Position numbers and translations under genes: made by a program
In this document: positions 9,820 through 18,167 of the stretch, in pieces
How positions within the stretch are numbered: position 1 is the stretch's first letter
Layout: the number at the start of each line of letters is the position of its first letter
Notes under the pieces: model-generated
Database searches by the model: none
What the model was told of the DNA's origin: nothing
The model's input: only the letters and a program-made list of their open reading frames with translations
NCBI RefSeq assembly: GCF_000380005.1
Contig: NZ_KB904197.1
Location: forward strand, 1 to 64,000
DNA from: Streptococcus didelphis DSM 15616
GTDB taxonomy: Bacteria; Bacillota; Bacilli; Lactobacillales; Streptococcaceae
Direction of reading: 5' to 3'
DNA: 64,000 nt

Positions 9820-10359
9820 TTAAGTTAAGAGCTTTAAGCCTACCTTATCCGTCAAGATTTTCCAAAGTGCAAAAGCTAGGTAAAAATCAACAATTCCATG
9901 AATAAGTGTTCCAAAACCTACTAGTCCAACTAATGACCAGATATAGGCCATATCCATATGAGCTGTCGAAGTCATTAAATAAACAGCAACAAACTCACCA
10001 AGTCCATGAATAATATTAATCAAAATAGCAAAAGGAAGTATCTCTAAAACACTTTTTTGCAAATGCTTTTTATTAGTAAAATAATCAGCTGCGATTAAAG
10101 CAAATATCACTTGGGACAGGGCACGCATTACAATCACAATAGGAAAGCCTGCTAGGAAGAATCCCAAAGTCGTTCCTAAACTAACAAAAAATGCAATTGG
10201 TAAGGAAATAAAGCTAGCCAAAAAGATAGGAACATGGCTGGCCAAGGTGAAAGATGCGGGACCAATGATAACTTTTATAGGCATTATCATAGGAATAAGG
10301 ATACCAAATGCTATTAGGATTGATGCATAGGCAATTGTTTGAGTCGGTTTCTTAGTCAT
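9820..10359 (-). CDS. niaX: Niacin ECF transporter S component
   Basis: NiaX is the membrane S component for niacin, working with the shared ECF module. The 179 aa are almost entirely hydrophobic with about five to six TM segments. The start chosen is the ATG at 10359, because AAAGGAG lies directly before it. The ATG seven codons upstream lies before that SD, only a few bases from the predicted transcription start, and has no SD. The specificity comes from context: the next gene upstream is niaR, and a NiaR-type palindrome overlaps the -35 of this gene's promoter. Confidence 0.85.
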   Translation of the reverse strand: MTKKPTQTIAYASILIAFGILIPMIMPIKVIIGPASFTLASHVPIFLASFISLPIAFFVSLGTTLGFFLAGFPIVIVMRALSQVIFALIAADYFTNKKHLQKSVLEILPFAILINIIHGLGEFVAVYLMTSTAHMDMAYIWSLVGLVGFGTLIHGIVDFYLAFALWKILTDKVGLKLLT

Positions 10360-10382
10360 ATTATCTCCTTTATAATGCATTT

Positions 10383-10421
10383 ATTATAAAGAAAATTAAT
10401 ACATGTGTCAAGACACTGGAA
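10383..10421 (-). promoter_or_regulatory. niaX promoter with overlapping NiaR operator
   Basis: On the minus strand TTGACA (10411-10406) and TATAAT (10388-10383) are perfect hexamers at 17 bp. A 22-bp operator at 10400-10421 with core GTGTCAAGACAC fits the streptococcal NiaR site (TAC..GTGT....ACAC) as I remember it and covers the -35. NAD-replete NiaR would block RNA polymerase here. It lies in the 65-bp gap between the niaR stop and the niaX start. Confidence 0.88.
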
Positions 10422-10424
10422 ATA

Positions 10425-10946
10425 TTATTTTTGTATGTACAATAAACCCGCTTCTTCTAAGGCTAACTTTATAGCTTCAAAATCTTCTTTTGTCGAACAA
10501 GATATTAAATGACTATGTACTCCTTCTGTTAAAGATGATAAGAGCTCAGCCTTTGAGTCATTTACTTTTTCTAAAAAATTATGGATATCTTCTGAGCTTT
10601 TAATATTTAAAGAAGCAGTTAACATTCCATAGATAGGGTGCTCAACTTCTACAGTTGACACAATTCCCCCTCTATCAATAATAATTGATAATTCTTCTTT
10701 AGTTTCTAATAGGCCATGTTGACAAACAATACGTGCTGTATAGTTACTTGAATAAAGGGATTCCTTCATTAAATAGCCTCTAGGTGTTGAAATAATATCT
10801 TTTTGAGAAGCTCTTAATAAAGCAATGTCCCCAACAATTACCTGTCGGCTTACGCCTAATTTAGCAGCTAAATAGCTGGCTGATAGTGTCTCATTTGATT
10901 TTTCTAAAATAGTAAGTATTTTCTCTCTACGTTCCTGCGCCTTCAT
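10425..10946 (-). CDS. niaR: Niacin-responsive repressor NiaR (HTH plus 3H domain)
   Basis: NiaR represses NAD-precursor uptake and salvage genes when niacin is plentiful. The 173 aa have an N-terminal winged HTH (about 1-60, with the LAAKLGVSRQVIVGDI recognition segment) and a 3H ligand-binding domain. That domain has histidines in VEHPIYG and GVHSHLI. It sits just upstream of niaX in the same direction. Read-through into niaX is possible, but niaX has its own promoter. Confidence 0.92.
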   Translation of the reverse strand: MKAQERREKILTILEKSNETLSASYLAAKLGVSRQVIVGDIALLRASQKDIISTPRGYLMKESLYSSNYTARIVCQHGLLETKEELSIIIDRGGIVSTVEVEHPIYGMLTASLNIKSSEDIHNFLEKVNDSKAELLSSLTEGVHSHLISCSTKEDFEAIKLALEEAGLLYIQK

Positions 10947-11015
10947 TATTTTCCCCTTTTATAATAACTAAGTCTATCTTAACATATTTTTAGCGCTAGC
11001 TCATTAAGAAAATAG

Positions 11016-11042
11016 AAAAAACCAAGCCTGGGCCTGGTTCCT
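11016..11042 (-). terminator. gpmA terminator
   Basis: AACCAAGCC (11020-11028) faces GGCCTGGTT (11031-11039) with one mismatch; six T follow on the minus strand. Confidence 0.8.
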
Positions 11043-11045
11043 TTC

Positions 11046-11741
11046 TTATTCTCCACCGAGGTAGTACTCAGCAGTTACATTTAATTTGTCATCAAATTCA
11101 AATACAAGTGGTGGGAAGTTAGGAATCTCAACATTCATAATATCATCATCTGATAATTGTTTGATATGTTTTACAAGAGCTCTGATTGAGTTACCATGTG
11201 CTCCAACAAAGACATTTTTGCCATCTACTAAGGCTGGAGCAATTTTATCTTCCCAGAAAGGAAGTGCACGTTCCAAAGTTACTTTTAAGTTTTCAGCATC
11301 AGGAATAACTGAGTTATCAAGATGAGCATAACGACGGTCAGTATGTGCTGAGTGCTCATCATTTTTATCCATATCTGGAGGTAAAACATCATACGAACGA
11401 CGCCAAATGTGAACTTGCTCAGCCCCAAATTGTTCTGCGGCTTCTGCTTTGTTTTTACCAGTTAAGCCACCATAATGACGTTCATTTAAGCGCCATGATT
11501 TTTCAAGTGGTACCCAGAGTTGCTCTGAGTATTCAAGTGCAAGGTTAGTTGTTTTAATAGCACGTGTTAAAACTGATGTGAAGGCAATATCAAATTCAAT
11601 ACCTGCTTCTTTGATTAATTTACCAGCATCAATTGCTTGTTGTGTTCCTTTTTCTGAAAGATCAACATCCGCCCAACCAGTGAAAAGGTTAGCTTTATTC
11701 CATTCAGACTCACCGTGGCGAGCAAAAACCAATTTTACCAT
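11046..11741 (-). CDS. gpmA: 2,3-bisphosphoglycerate-dependent phosphoglycerate mutase
   Basis: GpmA interconverts 3- and 2-phosphoglycerate in glycolysis. The 231 aa begin with the phosphohistidine motif ARHGESEWN (His9). [14 protein letters not shown] and the second histidine in [10 protein letters not shown] follow. It is a monocistronic gene with SD GGAG before the ATG, transcribed divergently from pyrD. The intervening region holds a 12-bp direct repeat. Confidence 0.96.
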   Translation of the reverse strand: MVKLVFARHGESEWNKANLFTGWADVDLSEKGTQQAIDAGKLIKEAGIEFDIAFTSVLTRAIKTTNLALEYSEQLWVPLEKSWRLNERHYGGLTGKNKAEAAEQFGAEQVHIWRRSYDVLPPDMDKNDEHSAHTDRRYAHLDNSVIPDAENLKVTLERALPFWEDKIAPALVDGKNVFVGAHGNSIRALVKHIKQLSDDDIMNVEIPNFPPLVFEFDDKLNVTAEYYLGGE

Positions 11742-11836
11742 TAGTTACTATCTCCTTTTATTTAAGGTCTAAAACCTATTTCACCTTCTATTTTACAAAA
11801 AATAGCTCTAAAAAGCTAGTCAATTCCCATTTTTAT

Positions 11837-11870
11837 TGAAAATAGTCTGTTATTATCATGAAAATAGTCT
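11837..11870. repeat. Two direct repeats of TGAAAATAGTCT, 22 bp apart
   Basis: Identical 12-mers occupy 11837-11848 and 11859-11870 between divergent gpmA and pyrD. The 22-bp period is about two helical turns, which suits a protein binding the same face twice. No regulator is recognised. Confidence 0.6.
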
Positions 11871-11915
11871 TATTCGGAAATCCTATTTTTTTAGCTAGCT
11901 TTTTTTAAAATTAGC

Positions 11916-11944
11916 TTGCCTTTCTCTAAGTCAAGTGATAGAAT
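11916..11944 (+). promoter_or_regulatory. pyrD promoter
   Basis: TTGCCT (11916-11921) and TAGAAT (11939-11944) are separated by 17 bp. The predicted transcript starts near 11951, 25 nt before the ATG, with no room for an attenuator. Confidence 0.7.
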
Positions 11945-11975
11945 AGAAAAAATTTGTCAACTTTCGGAGGATTAT

Positions 11976-12911
11976 ATGGTTTCAACTTCTACTCAAATCG
12001 CAGGTTTTCATTTTGAAAATTGTCTTATGAATGCAGCTGGTATTTACTGTATGACAAAAGAAGAGCTTATGGAAATTGAAAATTCCCAAGCAGGTTCTTT
12101 CATTACTAAAACAGGAACCTTAGAAGCTCGTTCTGGAAACCCTGAACCAAGATATTCAGCAACCTCATTAGGTTCAATAAATTCCATGGGCTTACCAAAT
12201 CTAGGTTTTCACTATTATTTAGATTTTGTTAGGGAGCTTGAAAAAGAAGAATCTTCTAAAAATCATTTCTTATCAGTGGTTGGCCTATCTCCTGATGAGA
12301 CTCACCTTATCTTGAAAGAAATCCAAGCTTCAGATTATCAAGGATTAGTAGAACTCAATTTATCTTGTCCCAATGTACCAGGTAAGCCTCAAATTGCTTA
12401 TGACTTTGAAATGACAGAAAATATTCTATCAGACATCTTCAGCTATTATAAAAAACCACTAGGAATTAAACTGCCACCTTATTTTGATATTGTTCATTTT
12501 GACCAAGCTGCAAGTATTTTTAATAAGTTCCCTCTGAGCTTTGTTAACTGTATTAATTCTATCGGCAATGGCTTAGTTATTGACGATGAGCAAGTTGTCA
12601 TTAAACCCAAACAAGGGTTTGGAGGTATTGGAGGAGATTATATTAAGCCTACAGCTTTAGCCAATGTTCATGCTTTTTATCAAAGGCTTAACCCCTCTAT
12701 TCAAATAATTGGTACTGGTGGTGTGAAAAGTGGACGTGATGCTTTTGAGCATATCCTTTGTGGAGCTAGCATGGTTCAGATAGGAACAGCTCTTCAAGAA
12801 GAAGGACCAGCTATTTTTAGCCGAATTCTGAAAGAGTTGGAAGAAATCATGCTTGAAAAGGGCTACCATTCTTTAGAGGATTTCCGTGGAAAATTACACT
12901 ATTTAAGCTAA
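11976..12911 (+). CDS. pyrD: Dihydroorotate dehydrogenase, class 1A (fumarate type)
   Basis: PyrD oxidises dihydroorotate to orotate in pyrimidine synthesis. Class 1A enzymes are soluble FMN homodimers that use fumarate. The 311 aa start at ATG 11976, chosen for CGGAGG 5 nt upstream; a longer TTG frame would run through the promoter. Signatures are NAAGIYC, NSMGLPN, the catalytic-cysteine loop [14 protein letters not shown] and the FMN phosphate site [16 protein letters not shown]. It is a lone plus-strand gene, as class 1A genes often are, apart from the rest of the pyr genes. Confidence 0.93.
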   Translation: MVSTSTQIAGFHFENCLMNAAGIYCMTKEELMEIENSQAGSFITKTGTLEARSGNPEPRYSATSLGSINSMGLPNLGFHYYLDFVRELEKEESSKNHFLSVVGLSPDETHLILKEIQASDYQGLVELNLSCPNVPGKPQIAYDFEMTENILSDIFSYYKKPLGIKLPPYFDIVHFDQAASIFNKFPLSFVNCINSIGNGLVIDDEQVVIKPKQGFGGIGGDYIKPTALANVHAFYQRLNPSIQIIGTGGVKSGRDAFEHILCGASMVQIGTALQEEGPAIFSRILKELEEIMLEKGYHSLEDFRGKLHYLS

Positions 12912-12921
12912 GATGACAAAC

Positions 12922-12952
12922 TAAAAAAGATAAACGTCCTGTGTTTATCTTT
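12922..12952 (-). terminator. Minus-strand terminator (pmtA/small-ORF side)
   Basis: AAAGATAAAC (12926-12935) pairs with GTTTATCTTT (12943-12952), 10 bp, with T6 on the minus strand. Confidence 0.75.
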
Positions 12953-12955
12953 ACC

Positions 12956-12993
12956 TAGAGACTACTTCACTTGAGGTAGTCTCTTTTATATTT
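12956..12993 (+). terminator. pyrD terminator
   Basis: AGAGACTAC (12957-12965) pairs with GTAGTCTCT (12976-12984), followed by TTTTATATTT. It lies beyond the minus-strand terminator, so the convergent 3' UTRs overlap. Confidence 0.85.
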
Positions 12994-13171
12994 ACTGGTT
13001 TTCTTTATAATCAGTTCTTTCTTCTTTTTCTTGAAGCGATTCCTGATGGTTCTTGTTTAGCTTTTCTTCACTGAAAAAAACTTTTGACATTACTATAACA
13101 GCTACTATTTTTACAAGGGAAAATAATAGCAAGGCCAGAACAACTATTTTTAGCATATTAGCACTTTCCAT
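12992..13171 (-). CDS. Small single-pass membrane protein, 59 aa, unassigned
   Basis: ATG at 13171 opens a 59-codon frame ending TAA at 12992. The protein starts MESANMLKIVVLALLLFSLV and has one TM segment at about 7-29. A lysine and a phenylalanine pair at 30-33 and a highly charged tail rich in E, K, N and Q follow, suggesting a cytoplasmic tail. The frame has its own promoter (13190-13218) and a terminator downstream. The SD is weak (AGAAAG). It lies 57 bp downstream of pmtA in the same direction. I do not recognise a family; a role in metal handling would be guilt by proximity only. Confidence 0.6.
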   Translation of the reverse strand: MESANMLKIVVLALLLFSLVKIVAVIVMSKVFFSEEKLNKNHQESLQEKEERTDYKENQ

Positions 13172-13189
13172 ATTAAACTTTCTAGTAAT

Positions 13190-13218
13190 AGTATAACTGC
13201 TTTCAGATGGGCAAGCAA
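13190..13218 (-). promoter_or_regulatory. Promoter before the 59-aa gene
   Basis: On the minus strand TTGCTT (13218-13213) and TATACT (13195-13190) are 17 bp apart. The predicted start is about 12 nt before the ATG at 13171. Confidence 0.65.
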
Positions 13219-13228
13219 GTTTTTTACT

Positions 13229-15082
13229 TTATTTAAAATAAAGTAGACGTAAACCATTTAAAATAACTAAAATGGTAGATCCTTCATGGCCTACTACCCC
13301 TAAAGGAAGATTAATGACTTGAAAAACATTGGCTAGTATTAAGAGGCTAATGACTAGTAAAGCAAAACTAATATTTATTTTAACAATTCGTTTCATTCTT
13401 TTTGAGAGTTGAATTGAAAAAGGAATACGAGTTAAATCATCCATAATAACACTGTCAGCACTTTCCATAGCAATATCTGTACCACTTCCTATAGCATAAG
13501 AAACATCTGCTTGGGCAAGAGCTGGCGCATCATTTATGCCATCTCCTACCATAGCTACACAGTCATATGTTTCTTTAAGTTGCTTGATTTTTTCAGCCTT
13601 ATCCTGGGGCATACAATTAGCAACAACCTCATCTATACCAAGCTTTTGAGCAACATAATGTGCTGCCTTTTCCTGATCGCCAGTTAAGACAATGGTTTTT
13701 ATTCCTAATGCATGCATCATTTGAATAGCCTTCAAAGATTCTTCTTTGATACCATCCATCAAGGCATAATAAGCCATGAGCTGATTGTCGCAAGAAACAA
13801 AAATTATTGTTTTTCCTTCTTCTTCTAGTGTCTTGATGGTATCCGTTTCGAGCGCCTTCTTTTCAAGAGTCTCAAGGATAAAGGATTTCTTACCAATTCT
13901 CCATTGTTGACCTTGATAGCTTAATAAAAATCCCTTACCTGCTATTTCTTCATTGGAATCCAATATCAGTCTAGTCTTACTTCCAATAAAGGCTAATAAG
14001 GCCTTGGAAATGGGATGGCTGGAAGCTCCTTCAGCTGTCTTTACAAGACTATCAATAAGGTCTTTATCTCCTAGATAATGGGCATCTAAAACAGAAGGTT
14101 TTCCTTGGGTAAGTGTCCCTGTCTTGTCCATTACTATGGCTTTGATATCACCCATATTATCCATGATATCTCCTCCCTTGATGACCAAACCTTTTCTGGC
14201 AGCTCTGCTAATAGCTGATAAACTTGCTGGTGTGGACGAAGCAATCAAAGCACAGGGTGAAGCTACTGTCAGGAGAATCATTCCCCGATAAAAGGAAGAT
14301 AACCACGTCCAATCTAAGGCAAAATGGGAAATTACAATAAAGGAAGGAACTAGAATTAAGACTAATTTGACATAGCTATCTTCTAAATTATCAATAAAAC
14401 TTGCTGTCTTGCTTTTTTTCTCTTGGGCCGACTCAACTAAGGATACAATTTTAGCAAAGAGTGTATTTTCATTTTCTACAGTCACTAGCATCTCAATGGT
14501 TTGTCCTTGGTTAATTGTCCCTCCTATTAATTGATCTTCTCTATTTTTTTCAACAATAAGAGCTTCACCTGTAACCATAGATTCATCAAATTGTCCAAAT
14601 GGGCTTAAGAGTTTTCCATCAATTGGGACAGACTCTCCTTTTCTTACTTGTAAACGATCGCCAATTATCAGAGATTTTGTTTCTATTTCCTTTATTTGTC
14701 CATCTTCTTGGATTTTACGAGCAGTATCCGGACTTAGTTTCATCAGAGCTGAAATTGCATGCTTACTTTTTTGCATGGCCATTTCTTCCAAAGTATTTGA
14801 TAAGGAAAAAATAAAGATTAGTAAGGCTCCTTCTAGCCAATAGCCAATAATACCCGCACCTATAGCTGCTAAAATCATCAAAATATCAACTGATAAATGC
14901 TTGTTTATAAAAAGCTCTTTTAAACCATCCTTGGCAGATTCATAACCTCCAATTAAAAATGAAGCTATAAAGAATACAGAAGCAAGGCTAACATGTCCTG
15001 ATAAGAAAAACAGGCCAATTATAATCAGTAATAAGCATAGTAAGGTTTCTACAATACGAATCTGTTCTTTTAAGCATTTCAT
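13229..15082 (-). CDS. pmtA: P1B-4-type metal efflux ATPase, PmtA-like
   Basis: This is a membrane P-type ATPase. SPC in the transport TM helix (275-277) and HEGST near 599-603 define subgroup P1B-4 (Fe2+/Co2+ exporters such as PmtA and PfeT) rather than the CPC-type Cu or Cd/Zn pumps. Actuator TGE is at 171-173, the phosphorylated Asp319 in DKTGTLT, SSHP in the N domain and GDGINDAPAL in the P domain. There is no N-terminal heavy-metal domain. The 617-aa length is typical. Two Per-box sequences in its promoter match PerR control known for pmtA in S. pyogenes. Exact metal preference is inferred. Confidence 0.88.
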   Translation of the reverse strand: MKCLKEQIRIVETLLCLLLIIIGLFFLSGHVSLASVFFIASFLIGGYESAKDGLKELFINKHLSVDILMILAAIGAGIIGYWLEGALLIFIFSLSNTLEEMAMQKSKHAISALMKLSPDTARKIQEDGQIKEIETKSLIIGDRLQVRKGESVPIDGKLLSPFGQFDESMVTGEALIVEKNREDQLIGGTINQGQTIEMLVTVENENTLFAKIVSLVESAQEKKSKTASFIDNLEDSYVKLVLILVPSFIVISHFALDWTWLSSFYRGMILLTVASPCALIASSTPASLSAISRAARKGLVIKGGDIMDNMGDIKAIVMDKTGTLTQGKPSVLDAHYLGDKDLIDSLVKTAEGASSHPISKALLAFIGSKTRLILDSNEEIAGKGFLLSYQGQQWRIGKKSFILETLEKKALETDTIKTLEEEGKTIIFVSCDNQLMAYYALMDGIKEESLKAIQMMHALGIKTIVLTGDQEKAAHYVAQKLGIDEVVANCMPQDKAEKIKQLKETYDCVAMVGDGINDAPALAQADVSYAIGSGTDIAMESADSVIMDDLTRIPFSIQLSKRMKRIVKINISFALLVISLLILANVFQVINLPLGVVGHEGSTILVILNGLRLLYFK

Positions 15083-15129
15083 TTTCTTTCCTCCAAACTT
15101 AGAATTATCTAAGGTCTTTAATTAGCTTA

Positions 15130-15178
15130 ATTATAATCATTCTAAATAAATAAGTCAAGTTATTTAGAATAATTCTAA
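15130..15178 (-). promoter_or_regulatory. pmtA promoter with two Per boxes
   Basis: On the minus strand TTGACT (15158-15153) and TATAAT (15135-15130) are 17 bp apart. TTATAATCATTCTAA (15131-15145) overlaps the -10 and TTAGAATAATTCTAA (15164-15178) lies just upstream of the -35. Both fit the Per-box pattern TTANAATNATTNTAA, the second as a perfect palindrome around its centre. Fur-family proteins share this motif class, so PerR is the likely but not proven regulator. Confidence 0.88.
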
Positions 15179-15357
15179 ATAAAAATATTTCTAAGCTTTT
15201 TTAACACTACTTAGTGATAGGTCAGAAAAAGAAATAGGGCATAGCCATCAATTCAGACTTATTATAAGTCTGTCTTAATAAATAAAGTCAAATGTAGCTG
15301 ACATCAGGGGAAATTACTACAGTTTTGACCCTTATTTGTCTTGTCCCCTGAACGCAA
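15179..15357. other. Unexplained palindrome-rich gap between hup and pmtA
   Basis: There is no credible ORF. The stretch holds a perfect 19-nt palindrome CAGACTTATTATAAGTCTG (15251-15269) and a 7-bp inverted repeat TCAGGGG (15304-15310) / CCCCTGA (15345-15351). It could be a decayed mobile or MITE-like element or an untested regulatory region. Confidence 0.4.
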
Positions 15358-15405
15358 AAAAGCCTACTGCATAAGCTAGTAAGCTTGATACAATAGGCTT
15401 TTTTT
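15355..15405 (-). terminator. hup terminator
   Basis: AAAGCCTA (15359-15366) pairs with TAGGCTTT (15394-15401); an inner AAGCTT/AGCTAG region extends it, and a T-run follows on the minus strand. Confidence 0.85.
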
Positions 15406-15412
15406 ATATTTA

Positions 15413-15688
15413 TTATTTAACGGCGTCTTTAAGAGCTTTACCAGCTTTGAATGCTGGAACTTTTGAAGCTGCAATTTCGATTTCTGCACCAGTTTGTGGG
15501 TTGCGACCTTTACGAGCTGCACGTTCACGAACTTCGAAGTTACCAAAGCCGATTAATTGAACTTTTTCACCTTCTGAAAGGAAAGTTTCGATTGCAGAGA
15601 ATACAGCGTCAACTGCTGCTGCTGAGTCTTTTTTTGTAAGTTCAGTTGCTTCTGCAACTTTTGCGATTAAATCTTGTTTGTTAGCCAT
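15413..15688 (-). CDS. hup: HU-type DNA-binding protein
   Basis: HU is the main nucleoid-associated protein of streptococci (HlpA), a homodimer that bends DNA without sequence specificity. The 91 aa match the family length. The HU signature is visible as [21 protein letters not shown] near residues 46-66, with the conserved proline of the DNA-intercalating arm. The gene is monocistronic with a strong SD (GGAGG), a near-consensus promoter and its own terminator, as expected for an abundant essential protein. Codon choice is strongly biased, which fits high expression. Confidence 0.96.
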   Translation of the reverse strand: MANKQDLIAKVAEATELTKKDSAAAVDAVFSAIETFLSEGEKVQLIGFGNFEVRERAARKGRNPQTGAEIEIAASKVPAFKAGKALKDAVK

Positions 15689-15738
15689 TTAACAAATCCT
15701 CCAAATAATTTATAAGCATTAAGCTTTAACAGATACAA

Positions 15739-15767
15739 TAATATCTAAAAAATCCCTTTAGGTCAAG
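15739..15767 (-). promoter_or_regulatory. hup promoter
   Basis: On the minus strand TTGACC and TATTAT are separated by 17 bp, about 50 bp before the hup ATG. Confidence 0.75.
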
Positions 15768-15786
15768 TATTTAACGTTATTTAGCC

Positions 15787-16374
15787 TTATTTCTTATAAA
15801 TATCAAAGCTGATTTGATCGTTTAAAAGATCAAGTTTCTTGGCCTTTAAATATAGTCCTGCATTATTATCCATTTTCTGCAGATGAATGATTAAAGATGA
15901 TTTTTTTATATTAACTTCAATAAAATCAGGTAACTTGTAACTTGACTTAACATACTGTAAAACCTCAGATTCTGGCAAAGGTAGGGTTCCAGCTGATAAA
16001 GAGGTAATTTGCAACTGTAAATCCCCATTGGTTAGGGCTATTGGTTGGAAATAAATATAAAGCGGTACTTCATAACCTAATAATTGATACTTACTTTCAA
16101 AAATAATAGAAGAGGAAGTCGTGTATAATTTGTAAGTTAATTGTGTCGTTTGATAGTCACTTAAATAGCTCGCTACAGTTTTATTTAATTGTTGTCTATT
16201 GGTGGTAAAACTACCTACTTTTATATGGTTTTGCTTTTTAGTCAGAAGCTTTTCAGAGGCAGGTTCACGTACCTGAATTAAACGACTGGCTATAACCCCA
16301 AGAAAGGCAATATTCAAAGCAAAGATAAAGAGAAATGCCCATTTCCACCAGTTGACATTATTATTTTTTTTCAT
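15787..16374 (-). CDS. ypmS: YpmS/DUF2140 family membrane-anchored protein
   Basis: The start is taken at 16374 ([12 protein letters not shown]), overlapping the last codons of the SGNH gene by 14 nt, giving 195 aa; a longer frame would lie inside that gene. One N-terminal TM (about 12-33) is followed by an extracytoplasmic domain with the PL(Y)IYFQP and LQLQITSLSAGTLPLP segments typical of YpmS. The function is not established. The same ypmR-ypmS pairing occurs in Bacillus, suggesting a joint role at the cell surface. Confidence 0.8.
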   Translation of the reverse strand: MKKNNNVNWWKWAFLFIFALNIAFLGVIASRLIQVREPASEKLLTKKQNHIKVGSFTTNRQQLNKTVASYLSDYQTTQLTYKLYTTSSSIIFESKYQLLGYEVPLYIYFQPIALTNGDLQLQITSLSAGTLPLPESEVLQYVKSSYKLPDFIEVNIKKSSLIIHLQKMDNNAGLYLKAKKLDLLNDQISFDIYKK

Positions 16375-17200
16375 ATTTTTTAATAGACTCCAATACTGCA
16401 TCTGACATGATTTGATAACCAATATTATTAGGATGGAAGTGATCACCAGTAAAGAGAACATCATTTAATACCCTGGTCTTATCACCTTCTGATTGAACAA
16501 TACCTTCTTGTCCATTGATCCCTTTATATAATTGTTCGTTAATTGGAACAAAATGAATATTTTTATCATCATATTCAGTAATGATATCTTCCGTTTTTTG
16601 ATTCCAGTTATCAACTACTGCCTGCATTTCTGTCATTTCTGGAAAATTCAAATAAAAAGGATTATAAATACCTAGAACATAAATTTTAATGTCTTTATTT
16701 TCTTTCCGACTTAAATCGATAATCTTCTTCAATCTTGCTTGATACTGTGTAGATGGTTTCTCAAAACTAGACAATTTTAAGTTGGATAGATTTTTACGAA
16801 TGATTGCTAAAACATCATTACCTCCGACGGTTAAAGTCATTAGGTCTGCTTTTTTTAAATCATCTTTAATCTGTTGCTTTTCAGACATTCGCTTTAATAT
16901 TTGTTGACTGGTATTTCCTGAAACACCATAATTCTGAAAATTAACCTTTACAGCAAATAAATCTTCCAAATCCTTAGATAAAAGAGGAACAAATCCACCC
17001 TGGTTAGTTGAATCTCCAACACCCTCGGTCAAGGAATCTCCAATTGCAATATACTGTAGTGTTTTATTCTCCTTTTTGATAAAATCTTCCGGCTTCAGCT
17101 GTGATTCTAGCTTAGGTACTATAAGATTAATAACAAAAAAACAAGTCAGAAGACTAACTAGGAAGAATACAATCCCTTTAAAAAATTCTTTTTTAGTCAT
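16361..17200 (-). CDS. ypmR: SGNH/GDSL hydrolase, YpmR-like
   Basis: This is a serine esterase or lipase of the SGNH fold, exported and probably membrane-anchored by its N-terminal hydrophobic helix (about 8-29). The 279 aa show block I IGDSLTEG with Ser56, block III VGGND, and block V DHFHPN with Asp253 and His256. The substrate is unknown; lipid, acyl-glycan or peptidoglycan acetyl groups are possible. Overlaps of 8 nt with degV and 14 nt with ypmS indicate translational coupling. Confidence 0.88.
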   Translation of the reverse strand: MTKKEFFKGIVFFLVSLLTCFFVINLIVPKLESQLKPEDFIKKENKTLQYIAIGDSLTEGVGDSTNQGGFVPLLSKDLEDLFAVKVNFQNYGVSGNTSQQILKRMSEKQQIKDDLKKADLMTLTVGGNDVLAIIRKNLSNLKLSSFEKPSTQYQARLKKIIDLSRKENKDIKIYVLGIYNPFYLNFPEMTEMQAVVDNWNQKTEDIITEYDDKNIHFVPINEQLYKGINGQEGIVQSEGDKTRVLNDVLFTGDHFHPNNIGYQIMSDAVLESIKKYEKK

Positions 17201-18032
17201 ATCTTATCATGATGGCAAAGGCCCCTTCGCCTGTATGGGTCTGAATAATAGAACCTGTTTCTAAAATAGAAACAGAGCCAGGATAAATAGATCTTATCTG
17301 CTCATATAATTGATCAGCTAAATGTCTATCTCCAGCATAAGAAATTGCTAATTCAGAAATAGAGAGATCTTTCGTTTCTTTTAAATAATTATCAAGCCAT
17401 TTTAAAAAGGTTTTATTTCCTCGTCCCTTAGCAACTGGTTTTAGCTCATCATCTTTGAGTTCCATTAACACTCTAATGTTTAAGAGGCTTGTAATGGCAC
17501 CTGCAACACGCCCAATCCGCCCACCCTTAACCAAATTTTCAAGGGTAGATACACCAATAAAGAGTCTTGTTTTATTTTTAATATCTGCAATTTTAGCTAA
17601 AATATCTTCTAAACCAAAACCATTTTGAGCCATTTTAGCTGCTTCTACAACTTGAAACTTCATAGCTTGATCTGTAAAAGAAGAATCTAGCACGTGAACC
17701 CGTGCACCTGCTATTTCTGCTCCTTGTCTAGAGGCCTCAATAGTTCCTGATAAAATAGGATTTAAATGGATAGCAATGATATCACTATAGCCTTCTGACA
17801 TTATTTTCTGATAATAGTCAGCAAAAAGTCCAACTGGTGGTTGACTTGTCTTAGGCAAGTCTTTACTTGCCTTCATCATTTGAAGAAATTTTCCCTCTTC
17901 TTTTAAATCACTATCTGAGTACAATTTACCATCAATCATAACAGATAATGGCACAACTGTAATATCATATTTGTTGATGAGTTCTGGTTCAATTGTAATA
18001 GATGAATCAGTGACTACTTTAATCTTTCCCAT
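17193..18032 (-). CDS. DegV family fatty-acid-binding protein
   Basis: DegV proteins bind long-chain fatty acids; some act as FakB, delivering them to the FakA kinase for phosphorylation. The 279 aa begin [12 protein letters not shown] and contain TSQPP (about 60-64), HLNPILSGT and a C-terminal [17 protein letters not shown] segment, all usual in the family. Streptococci encode several paralogues, and which fatty acid class this one prefers is not readable. It is the first gene of a degV-ypmR-ypmS unit. Confidence 0.88.
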   Translation of the reverse strand: MGKIKVVTDSSITIEPELINKYDITVVPLSVMIDGKLYSDSDLKEEGKFLQMMKASKDLPKTSQPPVGLFADYYQKIMSEGYSDIIAIHLNPILSGTIEASRQGAEIAGARVHVLDSSFTDQAMKFQVVEAAKMAQNGFGLEDILAKIADIKNKTRLFIGVSTLENLVKGGRIGRVAGAITSLLNIRVLMELKDDELKPVAKGRGNKTFLKWLDNYLKETKDLSISELAISYAGDRHLADQLYEQIRSIYPGSVSILETGSIIQTHTGEGAFAIMIRYD

Positions 18033-18167
18033 AACTAATTTCCATTCTATAACTAGATTATTATCATTTTATTTTAGCATTGATTAGCAAATAAATCAAA
18101 ACAAGCTCTGTCTATTCTGTCTATCAGTTTCTATTGTCATAAGGGCTGTGAAAGTATGACAGCTGCC

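Noticed and set aside
11797..11822. Terminator-like AGCT hairpin plus T6 on the minus strand upstream of gpmA
   Set aside because: It would terminate nothing, since pyrD diverges from here; the stem is only about 5 bp. An attenuator cannot be supported.
15304..15351. ISL3 or other IS terminal repeat in the hup-pmtA gap
   Set aside because: The inverted arms are only 7 bp and enclose 34 nt with no transposase fragment; kept only as an unexplained repeat.
18130..18160. TGTCATA/TATGACA inverted repeat between recN and degV as a terminator
   Set aside because: No T-run on either strand and a 13-nt loop; probably chance.
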